64,000 nucleotides of DNA, from positions 16,608,501-16,672,500 of the forward strand of contig NC_012870.2 of NCBI RefSeq assembly GCF_000003195.3, given 5' to 3'. Origin of the DNA: Sorghum bicolor (lineage: Eukaryota; Streptophyta; Magnoliopsida; Poales; Poaceae). Under the pieces are notes generated by a model. The model did not search any database. It was not told the origin of the DNA and was given only the letters and a program-made list of their open reading frames with translations. Below are positions 1-10,225 of this stretch, in pieces (position 1 is the stretch's first letter; every line of letters begins with the position of its first letter). The translations under genes and the position numbers were made by a program.

Positions 1-631
1 TGCTCCTAAATTTTATGGGCCATGACCTACTGGCCCTAGGCCTAGGCCCGCCCCTGTATGTATGCGAAGGGAAACCAAAGCGTACAGCACATGCTTAGGG
101 TTTGTTTAATGTAGCTCAACTTTACTAGTAAAACTACTTTCTAAATGAAACTGAGTTGTTTTGGAAAAAGTGTTAGCTTCACCAACTACTTCATGCATAG
201 TTCAGAGAGAGAAATGAGAGAAAGAGTTGCAATAAACTAATTTTTTCACCTTCATCCCAACTCATATTTTTATGAGAAGAGAAGAAAAACACCTTGATCT
301 ATAAAACTGTTTTGAAAATAAGAGTTTAACAAAAACTACCAAATAGACCCGTGTACCCAGTTGTGATGCATGCATGCGGAGGAAAACCGATGGGACGTTG
401 GTGTGCAAGCAAAATTAAAGAAGCCAACCACTCATTTTGGTATATGGGATTCTACCTCTTGCGCCTAAAAAAGATAATGGAGGGAGTAACAAGTAAAATA
501 AAACGTCGACTTTTTCATGAAAGGCTCATTTTGATAGAGTTTCCTCTGATTATCCATAGAAATTGATTATCTAATATCTCCATGGCTCTTGATAAACTCC
601 ACTTATAAATTAGGAGATTCTGTACTTCGAA
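1..631. other. intergenic, no gene seen
   Basis: AT-rich sequence with only short chance reading frames. I see no splice-consistent coding stretch and no recognised transposon end. Confidence 0.6.
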
Positions 632-634
632 TGA

Positions 635-878
635 GGCCTTGTTTAGTTATGAAAAATTTTTGGTTTTCGGAACTGTAGCACTTTTCGTTTTTATTTGATA
701 AACATTGTCTAATCATGGAGTAACTAGGCTTAAAAGATTTATCTCACGATTTACATGTAAACTGTGTAATTAGTTTTTATTTTTGTCTATATTTAGTACT
801 TCATGCATGTGCCGTAAGATTCGATATGACAGAGAATCTTGAAAATTTTTTGGTTTTTAAGGTGAACTAAACAAGGCT
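635..878. mobile_element. Tourist-like MITE, GGCCTTGTTTAG family
   Basis: A 244-bp element with inverted ends reading GGCCTTGTTTAGTT and (inverted) AACTAAACAAGGCT. It is flanked by TGA on both sides. At least seven further copies of this family occur in the window, most with 3-bp TTA/TAA-like duplications, which fits PIF/Harbinger (Tourist) MITEs. There is no coding capacity. Confidence 0.85.
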
Positions 879-881
879 TGA

Positions 882-2066
882 ATCAGGAGATGTCGGTGTT
901 TTTACTACTAGTTGTGATTATAGATCCTGTTATGTGTAGCAAAGCTACTAGAGGCTTCCACATATAAGACCCTGATTGATGGTGTTTTACATCTAGTGTA
1001 TGATGTATGATGGTGATTGTATTGTTTGTGCCCTTATGCAAACTAGTATATTGCCGTGCTAACGCTACGGTGACATTTAGAAAAAAATTACAAAACTAAA
1101 ATAAATCATAGAACTAAAAAACAAACCTACCCCACTAAGAAAAAAAGTCTATATGAAAATTACGGTACTTCATTTGGGAACATATATTTGGTTTTAACAA
1201 ATGCTATGTAGAAAAGTTGACAAACACAGCTGATCTATAAATGCCTATCATTTGTCTTGTAACCTTGGTAACAAGTCTATAAAAAATAAGATACTTGATT
1301 GTAGTTAGTGTAGACGTATACCTACATTATTGGACAAACAAGCAAGAAAAACAAAATTTTAGAGATCGATTAAAGAAATAATTAAATAAAAAATGCCTGA
1401 CAAAATCAGGCACCTATCTTCAGTCTATCACGCAATGCCAAGAAGCCAAGCAAACACTAAACTATACACAAGGCTAAAGGGAAATTAAAATACTCCTGTT
1501 CAGAAGTTTCAGATGGTCTAGATCATTGTACAAAACTGCTTCAGATAGGAGAACATACAGATAGAATTTATTTATTCTCCCATCACGAATTAAGGGTGCA
1601 TATAAAGTTGGCATTTTAGTGTGTAACATTATATTCTCTCCATTTTTGGTTGGTGCTCACGCTGGTAGGACTATCTGCCAAGTTCATCAAAGTTTCAAAA
1701 AAATTTCAGTCTTAAATACTGAACTAGGAGCAAAACCAAAAATTAAGGCCTGAATATTAAAGACTAAATTAGCACCAACTTTTGTAATTAAGGAACACAT
1801 TTACTATGTCAAAACTTAGCAATCATCAGATAGAATATTTTACTATAGGCAATTTGTATAATTGTATTGCACAAATACTTAAACTGAGACCATTCCAAGT
1901 TTTGATAAATTAATCTGACAATCAGGTGAATTAGACTGAAAAAAGCTAATAAGCCCCATCTATTTTCACATCAAACTGGTTGTGTTATTCAAGTTAAATA
2001 ACATACTGCATAAACAAACTCATGCAAATACTAAAGCCATTGACAGGATATTACTTCTTTATACTA
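882..2066. other. intergenic, AT-rich
   Basis: No gene or clear transposon end is seen. The stretch is AT-rich with many stops in all frames. Confidence 0.55.
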
Positions 2067-2074
2067 ATCTGAAG

Positions 2075-2563
2075 TATAGATGGCCATCGGGCCGTGCCAG
2101 CCCGGCCCGACGGCCCGGCGTGCCGTGCCGTGCCGTGCCTGCTCCGGGCCGCGCCGTGCCGTCGTGCCGGCCGCGCCGTGCCATCATCGTGCCTCGTGCC
2201 GGGGGTATGGCCCAAGGCACGGCCCGCGGTCCTTCGGGCCGGCCCGAAGGCACGGCGGGCCATCAGGCCAAGATCGTGCCAGGCCAATAGCAGACCTATA
2301 TTTTCTTTTTTTTGTTTAGAATTAGTAGGCTACATTTCTTAACAGGCCAATTAGGATTGATGGATGGGCCAATAGATTTACATTTTCTTTTTTAAAATTA
2401 AAAAGCTATATTTTTACTGGGCCATTAAGCATTGGGCCGTCAGGCCGTGCCTGAGCCGTGCCACGGGCCACGGTGGCGGCCCAGGCACGGCCCGGTGCCT
2501 CGGGCCGTGCCGTGCCCGGGCCGCGGCCAGGCCAACGGGCCACGGGCTGCATGGCCAACTATA
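2075..2563. mobile_element. GC-rich hAT-like MITE
   Basis: A 489-bp element flanked by the 8-bp direct repeat ATCTGAAG (2067-2074 and 2564-2571). Terminal inverted repeats are TATAGATGGCCAT on the left and ATGGCCAACTATA on the right. The 8-bp duplication suggests the hAT superfamily. Both subterminal regions are filled with GGCCGTGCC-type repeats, separated by a short AT-rich centre. The long reading frames here are by-products of this GC-rich repetition. Confidence 0.8.
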
Positions 2564-2571
2564 ATCTGAAG

Positions 2572-3443
2572 CATGAACTATGGAAGATAAAATAGATGGA
2601 ACAATCAAATACAGCATGGAAAAAAAATCAGAAATCTTCTCAAGTTGGTATGGGATCCACTTGCTATGCCACCATGGTCAAGAAAGCAGCAGCCACCCCC
2701 TTTACTGCTATGATATAAAGATTTATTTGGCAAACATTAGATTTAGCAAGTCGCTATTTTATTTGGCAAGTCAAAAAAAGATCTCTCTCCAACAATTTAG
2801 TATTCTAACTTGGTAAAATCACCATAAGCGTAGTTTTTTTCCTGAGGCTATTTGCAAAATGAACACAAAACTTTCTCGTAATTAATCAAACCCAAATCAG
2901 AAGATTCTTCTCTCTAGCAATTTTACAAAGTGAACACGGTAAAAAGTTTCTATTTGCATGGATGTCCTTCTATCCGTCTACGGCGACGGACGGACGGAGC
3001 ACGACGACGGTCTCGCGGCTCTAGCACCGGCGTTGGGCGTCGCGCTCGTGGCCGGTGGCGTGCCGGGCGGGGGGCGGTGGTTGAGCAGCGGCGCCCGGGT
3101 GAGATGCGGCTGCGCTCGTGGTGGGAGGCGCGCCGAGCGGCAGGTGGCAGGCGATGGTCGGGCAGCGCGCTGCGAGGACGGGCGGACGAGTGGACTGGCA
3201 CCCGCTGCGAGCGCGGCGGGAGGCGCGCCGGGCGGCGGATGGCTGTCGATGGTCGGGCAATGCGCTGCGAGGACGGGCAGGCGAGCGGACTGGCGCAGCA
3301 CTGGGGCGGCAGCGGCGGACGAGCAACGGCGGTCGGGTGAGCTGCGGCCGCGCTCGCGGCAAGCGACGGAGCCGCACGCGTGGTGAATTTGTGTGATGTG
3401 TGATTGACGCGAGGCTGAGTGTGTGTAAGGTCGTGATCATACT
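2572..3443. other. intergenic with GC-rich repeat block
   Basis: An AT-rich stretch with repeated TTTGGCAA words is followed from about 2960 by a very GC-rich block. The block contains a tandem repeat of about 97 bp (units near 3152 and 3249). No protein family is recognised in any of the overlapping frames. It may be a captured gene fragment in a MITE whose right side was displaced by the Gypsy insertion. Confidence 0.4.
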
Positions 3444-4496
3444 TGTCGGTGTTTTTCCCCCCGGGGGGTCACACCAACGAGTAAATTTGTATGCGTGCTC
3501 CCTTTCCCGGATGGTGATGCAAGAAAACACAGAGATTTATCCTGGTTCGGGCAAGAGAAGGCCCTACGTCCAGCGGGGGGAGAGAGTTTGTATTATCTTG
3601 CACCTAAGTGCTTGTACAGGGGTGAATACAAGCGTGGTATGAAGTGTGAAGCTCTACTACGTATGAGCGTGGCCTTGTGTCGTAGTGTCTTCTTTTTTCC
3701 TCTTCTATTCCTGAGTCTCTCCTTTTATAGCTCCAAGGAGAGACACAGGGTACATTTGTAGATGTTAGAGTAGGGGTCGATAGCCGCATGGAGCGCCGAC
3801 CTACTCGAGGTTTCCGTACAGCATGGCCTCGAGCCGTCCCATCTTGATAGCCCGGTGATGATTACGCTTGCTCCTGCGTTCTGCCCTGCGCAACGCCTTG
3901 CACTGTTTCTGGGGTCGCATGCTTGTACGATATGGCGGCGAATCCGGCGGGGTCGCTGTGGCGTCGTCAGTCGACGCCCAACTTGTCCCGGGGAAGGAAT
4001 CCTGTTCGGTCGAGGGTCGGACGCCGCGTAATACGCTGATATCTGGAGCGCTGACCTTGGGTGTCTCGAGGGTGTCCCGATTTAGACGCTCTATCCTTAT
4101 TTCCTGTGTCCCGACACGCCCCGGGTCGTTCGGTAGGAAGGCTGCGAAAAGATTGATGGGACGGAAGCCTGTTCCCCATCACGCCTCCCGTGACCTGTGC
4201 GTTAGGTGGGGAAGCATCGGGCGCATTTAATGCTCCGGCCCGCGTGCGCGCGTCAGGCGGCGGATGGCGCCCTCGCGCTCGACGCCCCCCGGTTCGCATG
4301 AGCCTGTTACGTATTCGACGGTAACCAGCGCTCGACGCCTGATCGATTCGCTCGACGCTATTTCCGTCTTCGAGGTTGCGACCGTCGATGGCGGCGCATA
4401 CGTGAGATTAGAGCGTCGAATTGAGGGTCTCGACCCGCGTACGGGCAATCTCGTAATGCGCATCGCTGAGGGTACCCCTTACTGATACCCTCGACA
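3444..4496 (-). repeat. 3' LTR of the Tat Gypsy element
   Basis: Direct repeat of 16665-17717, 1053 bp, with TG...CA ends in the coding orientation. The only difference I found is at about 4309, where this copy reads TTACGT and the other reads TTCCGT. Confidence 0.95.
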
Positions 4497-4545
4497 GTAG
4501 CCCCCGAGCCTCCATTTGAGCGCTAGCGCTCGAGTGGAGGCTTTG
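4497..4545 (-). other. polypurine tract and adjoining hairpin
   Basis: On the minus strand, GGCTCGGGGGCTAC lies directly against the start of the 3' LTR. This is the usual position of the plus-strand priming polypurine tract. Next to it, arms 4507-4523 and 4526-4542 form an inverted repeat (15 of 17 positions pair) around a 2-bp loop. Confidence 0.8.
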
Positions 4546-5281
4546 TCTTGCGATCAAATTTCCGTGGGGGCGCGCGAGCGACCCCGCGGGGGTAGCCCCC
4601 GAGCCCTCGGAGGAGTTTTTTGACTCCTTCGAGGGTTATGTTGTCGAATTCGCAGAAACGCTTTCGACACCAGTGGTGGAAAGTTCTGACTGGCTCGTTT
4701 TTGCCCGGGGGTTTCGACGTACTCTCGATAGAGCGAGCGTCTTCCACCCCAAATTGAGTTCCTAGCGGGTAGTCTAAGTGAGAACCTGTGCCCCTTTCGA
4801 GGGGGTCAGCTGTAGCCCGGAGGCGTCCTCATAAAGCAGGGTCGACGTGGTCGGGGATACCAGTCTCATTCGATAGAGATCGGCGGCTCGATGCCTCCCG
4901 TCGGGGGGATTCCTCTCGACTGTCTTGACCCTACCTTGAACATCGCCAGCGAGCCCTCGAGGCGGGCCTCGATCTTCGACCGCTCGCTGGGGATCCCTGA
5001 CTCTGGCGCTCGAGATCGGCTGTCGAACCCTTTCGGCGGGCCAGCCATCGACCTCTTGAGACTTTGGTGGTTACGTCCCTCGGCTTACGAGGGAAGGAAG
5101 CGGCCGTGGCGGTTCGCCTTTCGGCCCGTTTGGCGCGCCTTTTTAGGCGGATGACGTTACGACACTGTATCGGCGGGGAATTTGGAGAGTCCGGCCTGTG
5201 AGGAGAGAGAGGACTGTCAGACGGCGCATTTATGGGGGGAGTTACCTTATTTCTCGGATCTGTCCGTTGGCGGACTACTGC

Positions 5282-5290
5282 CTATAAGTA
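5282..5290 (+). promoter_or_regulatory. possible TATA box of the antisense gene
   Basis: CTATAAGTA lies about 135 bp upstream of the ATG at 5423, on the strand opposite to gag-pol. It is the best TATA-like match ahead of that start. This is a prediction from motif and position only. Confidence 0.4.
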
Positions 5291-5422
5291 CGTCGTGGCG
5301 TCGCCGCCGTTCCTCTCCCTTCCGCCTTCTCGCTCTTATTCCTTTGTTGCCTTTGCTTTCTCGCCGTCTCACGCGCACACGCCTCCTCGAGCCGTAGTGA
5401 ACCCACTGTCCCTTCAGCCGAG

Positions 5423-8400
5423 ATGCCTGTAAGACTCGTCGCCGCCGACGACTGGCGCCCGTCGTCGATGACGGAGCGCCGGCTGTTAGAACTTGAGAGG
5501 GAGGGACTGCTGCGCCGCCGCGCCTCGCTGTCGTCGCCAGAGTGGATCGTGCCGCCGGCGAGTCACAGGGGGCCTCAGCCGCCCGAGGGCTACGTGGTGT
5601 CGTTCGCCAAGTTCCACCGCCACGGTCTGGGCGCGCCCCCAAGCCGCTTCATGCGGGCCCTCTGCTTCCATTATGGGGTGGAGCTCCAGCACTTCTCTCC
5701 GAACGCCATCACCGTAGCGGCGGTCTTCGCCGCCGTGTGTGAGGGCTTCCTGGGGATGATGCCGCACTGGGAGCTGTGGCTCCACCTCTACAGGGGCGAG
5801 CTGTTTCACGCCCCCACCGGAAGCACGGGCGTAAGGAAACCCGTGCGGGCGGGTTGCCTCAATCTGGTGCAGAAGACGGGGAAGACGGACCGGCCGCGGG
5901 AGTACATCCCGGTAGGGTTATCGACCAACCACGCCGGCTGGGACTCCCAGTGGTTCTACCTGCGGAACGACGACAACCTCCTGCCTTCCTACTCGGGCCG
6001 TCTGATCTTGGAGCGTCCAGCGGACTGGACGTACGGCGTCGTCCAAGCTCATCAGTCTCGGCTCGACCCCCTCCTTGACGCCCTGAAGAAGCTTCGCCAG
6101 GAAGGTTTGACCGCCGCCCTCGTCCTCTCGGCCGTCCATCACCGGAGAGTTCTCCCTCTGATGTCACGACCGTTGAGGATGGACGAGATGGGCCCTGGTG
6201 TCTCATCTCGGGACCTCGAGGCGTGTCGGATGTCCAACGAGGCTCCGGCGGACGACGAAGTCGCGGCCCGAGTCAGGGCTGCAATTGCCGGTGATTTTCA
6301 GCCGGAGCATGTCAACGGCTTCCCCATGAGACCTGACGCAGGCTCGATCGATCTGGTACGCTTTCTTCTTGCGCGCATCCCCGATTCTGGGTTTCCTTTC
6401 TCCCCTCTCTTTTTTCTAAGTCTACTGTAGTTTTGGCAGGGTCGGATTGATGTCCGGTCCTCGAGGCCTCCGGTAAAGGAGGACGAGGTCGATCGCGACA
6501 AACGGCGCCAATCCGCCGAAAAGCTGAAGTCTGCCTAGGACTCTGCAAAGAAGGGGGAGAAGAAGAAGAACCTTGACCGCCAAGCATTAGAGGCGCGTCG
6601 AGCCAAATCCAGGCAGAGGGGGGAGCCTGAGGAAGAATCCCCCAACGATGATGACGATGACGACGAGGATAGCGACGACTCCGAGGGGATGGCGTTGCGC
6701 CTCGATCGGATTCTCGACGGCCCGCCTCGAGGTGACGTCGACGCCCCCCGGACGGAGGCGCCAGAGGAGGGTCCGAGCGGATCTCGTCGTCCCCGGGCCG
6801 ACACTCCTCCCGCGCCCAAGGCGGGCCAAGACGCACCGCGCCCTCCCCTGGTGCCCAGGGAGAGCGGTCCGGCTAGGTCCCAGGCGTCGGGGCCGCTAAC
6901 TCGTGGTCGCGCCGCGGCCTCTGAGAAAGGAGACGCCGGCCGTAGGGGCGCGAGTCCCGTCGTCCGCCAGGCGGGGACCGACGTACCTAAGCCAGTTCCT
7001 GCCCTCGAGGGGCCTAGGGCCCCGACGCGGGGTGGCTCGAGGCCCGCTGGTCGGGGTGGCGGAAGGCGAGCCGTTCTCCCCGTGGGGTAAGCCTTTTTGA
7101 TGTTGCGGTTTTTGTCTTCCCATTCTTCCGCCTTTCCTCATATGCCGACCTTTTCTCAGGCTGAAGCGGACCCTTGAGCAGGCCCAACCGTCTATGGCCA
7201 AGAGGCTCAGAACGGGTGCCGCCTCCAAGGAACCAGGTTCGTAGTTAATTCCCTGGCGGCGCGATGTTCTTGTGTTGGTTGCCATAACGTCTGACCCTTA
7301 CCCTTTGTTTTGTAGGCTCATCCAGCCCCCAACCTCCAGCCGGCGTCGAGAGGGCTTCATCTCGTCCCGCGCCTACTCCGTCGCCGCCGACTCATGATGC
7401 GGCCCCCCAGACGCGAGCGTCAGAGGGAGCCCCCGAGCCCCCTCGATTGGGGGTCGAGGGGGAACCCATCACCATCAGCGATACGTCTGATGGCAATGAA
7501 ACGTCTGGGGGCGCTCGCCCTATGGAGGAAGAAGCGTCGACCCCCAACGTCGCGGGACGGACTTCCTGGCCTGCAGGCCTTCGAGCTCTCGAGGCGCAAA
7601 GGAAGGTAGAGGAGGAGGAGGAGCGGGAGCGCGAGGCGACGCAGCCGTCACTGGAGCAGCAGCAGCAACAACCCCAGCCGGAGGAGCAGCTGCAGCATCA
7701 GCAGGAGGAGCAGCAGCAGCAGCTGGGGGGCCAAGAGGACGAGCCACTCGAGCCCCCGCCTCAAGGTTTGGCCGAACCGGCGCCACTGGCGTCGCAAGAG
7801 CCCGGCGATCAGGAGGGAAATTTGCCGGTGTACGGACCTCCCACCCCAGCGTGGCTCCTCCCGGGGGCGTCTGCCGCGATCCGGGCAGAGTCGGGGCGAG
7901 CGGACGGAGTGGTGGCGCTCGCCTGTATGATGCGCACCCCCACCGACCCCGAGTCCGAGATTAAGAGGACGATCTACGGCATGGACGGGATCGCCCCAGG
8001 GTTCCTCCGGGAGCGTCGAGCATGGGAAGACCGCTTTCCCTCTGAAGAGGATGAGATTGGGTCGTCAGGGAGCAAGGACGGTACCTGGAAGACGGTGGAT
8101 GATGACGGGCGGTTCCCTTGCCTCGCCGACCTGTTCTTGCGCCACGGGGGTTCCCTCGAGACCGTCGAGAACTTTATCCGCGGTGTCAAGGCGCGGGCTG
8201 ATCGGGAGATGGAGAACTGGTGTCCCGATCGGATTCGTATCCGAGCTTCCACCGACCCGTCCGAGCCTAATATCTTCCTCGACGACAAGAAGGAGGTCGA
8301 GAAGTGGGAGCATGTCGAGGAGCTCCGCCTTTGGATGAAGCACGTGGTGGGGCTCCTGTCGGACGTCATCAACAACGGGCTCGGGCCTGCTTATTTTGTA

Positions 8401-9666
8401 AGTGTTTCTCGAACTCCCATCTTCATGGTGCTTTCTGGTTTCTGTATTCTAATCCATCCGACCCTTGATTCGCAGGATATGAAAGAGACCTCTCGCATCA
8501 AGTCCAGCTTCATACACGCCACGAGGGGCGGTTGGGAGCAGCTTCCCCTCCTCAAGGATCAACTCCTCGAGTCGCAGGAAAAGCTGCTTAAAGCTTACAA
8601 AGATCTCATAGCACTCGAGGAGGAAAAGAAGGCGAGGGAGGCTGCTTTGGCCGAGGCCCGAGAGGTCTCGAAGAAGGCGGAGGAGGAGGCGATGCAGCTA
8701 CGGGAGCGGGCTCTTACGGTCGAGGAGGCCGCGTCCAGAGCCCGGGAGGAGGCCCTGTCCTACAAGAGCGTCGTTGCGGACCTGGACAAGGAGAAGGGCC
8801 TTCTCCAAACCGACCTGGACTCCCTCCGCGATTCCTTCCAGAAGATGAAAGTGGCGTACGTGGACAATGAGGTCGCCAGGGGTGCCGCCGAGGACACAAA
8901 GAAGAAGGCCCTCGAAGACCTCGAGATGGAGCGAGCTCGATCCCGCAGTCTCTCTGACGACGTCGAGCGTCTGAAGGGAGAATTGCTGGAGAAGAGTGGA
9001 GCCGTCGCTCAGGCTGGCAGGGTGATCGAAGATCTCCGCGTCGCCAATACTGAGCTGGCGCGCTCCAACAGAGAGATCGAGCGTGCCAACACCAGATTGG
9101 TCGGCGAGAACACGGCCCTAGAGGAGAACACGCGCTCAAAGGTGTGCTTGAGTTTTTCCAGAAGCTTCTTTGTATTGACATTTACAGGGCTCAAGGACGA
9201 ACTCCTGGCCGCCCAAGCCGAGGCTCGCAACGCCAAGGCTCAGCTCGAGGCTGAGGTTGCTTTGAACCGTCGAGTGCGGACGGCGATAAGCGATCTCTCG
9301 ACCTCTTGGGAGGTCGAGCCTATGGATGAGTCGAGGGAGGACGCTCGAGGCGACGCCCTGATCGACCAGTTGTGCTACATAGGCGCGACGCTGCGAGATC
9401 GGGTGCGGGACGCCCTCCACATCGGGGTGAAGCGGGCGATGGCGGTTGTCTGCTCGGGCTTCTCCTACGACATGGAGGTGGTGTCCCATGGCTTCGTCAC
9501 CGACATCTCCAAGACCGACGCGGAGAACGAGGAGAGGCTCCATGCCTTGATCGACGACGCGGAGGCTCCTGGGGAAAGGTTGGCCAAGCTCTTCGAGCCT
9601 GAGGTGCTCCCTCCTGAGGCTAGCTCGGGCGGAGGCGAGGGCGGTGAGGATCGTGCCGCGGACTGA
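5423..9666 (+). CDS. antisense accessory gene of the Tat element (Transposase_28-type protein)
   Basis: A multi-exon gene on the strand opposite to gag-pol, between pol and the 3' LTR. Inferred exons are 5423-6355, 6440-7086, 7160-7236, 7316-8397 and 8476-9666. All have GT-AG borders and stay in frame. Introns 8398-8475 (78 nt) and a possible 9142-9195 (54 nt) are also open in frame, so they may be retained. Exon 1 (311 residues) resembles the 'putative gypsy type transposon' family (PF04195), with the run WELWLHLYRGELF. The middle is acidic, low complexity and Gln-rich. The C-terminal third is a long Glu/Lys/Ala coiled coil. Such antisense ORFs are known from Grande and other Tat elements; their function is unclear. 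An in-frame TAG at 6536-6538 in exon 2 would end translation early in this copy. Confidence 0.7.
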
Positions 9667-10225
9667 GGCCTGCGAGCCTGCTCAGGGCGCCTGAGGCCCC
9701 TTGTATGATACTTTATTAATTCTGCTGTTACGTGATATAGTATCTTTTTGTAATTCTGCTGTTGCTGCTTATTTGTCTTTCCGCTCGAGGTTCCTTTGTT
9801 TCTCTTTGTTCCTACGTTTGTATCCCTTGCTCGATCTTTCGTCAAAAACAACCTCGATTACCTCAAGGGTGAGGAAGTGAGTAGAGTTTCCGTAGCCCGG
9901 GGGCGTGGGAGTTCTCCGGCTCATTATCCCTCGGCCTTTGAGGGGCTCGAGGCGCCTTAGCTACTCGAACCGTGCAAGGTTTACCAAGCAAGAAAAGAAA
10001 ATTTCTTGGCTTTTTCGACGCATTGGTGAGTGGTCGTCCCCCTGGTAGCCCCCGAGGGGGTGCGGACTATGATGGGTCATGGTCGGCATCCCCTTTTAAC
10101 GTCGAGACTATGACTCGTAACTATTTTTGGTACAGAAAGAAGTCGCTCGAGGGAAAGACTTTATTTATTCACGCGTTCGCTTACAAAGTCTTCGTACAAA
10201 ATGTAGGAACGTAAGTTTAGGACAT
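9667..10225. other. convergent 3' region between antisense gene and pol
   Basis: About 560 bp separate the antisense stop from the pol stop. A TTTATTAATT stretch near 9710 could serve polyadenylation of the antisense transcript. No coding region is seen. Confidence 0.5.

Noticed and set aside
2051..2342. Overlapping open frames of 64-102 codons on both strands
   Set aside because: All come from GGCCGTGCC repeats in a hAT-like MITE, with no known domain.
3868..4485. Open frames in the Gypsy LTR, repeated at 17089-17706
   Set aside because: Identical in both LTRs, on both strands and without domains. They are non-coding LTR sequence.
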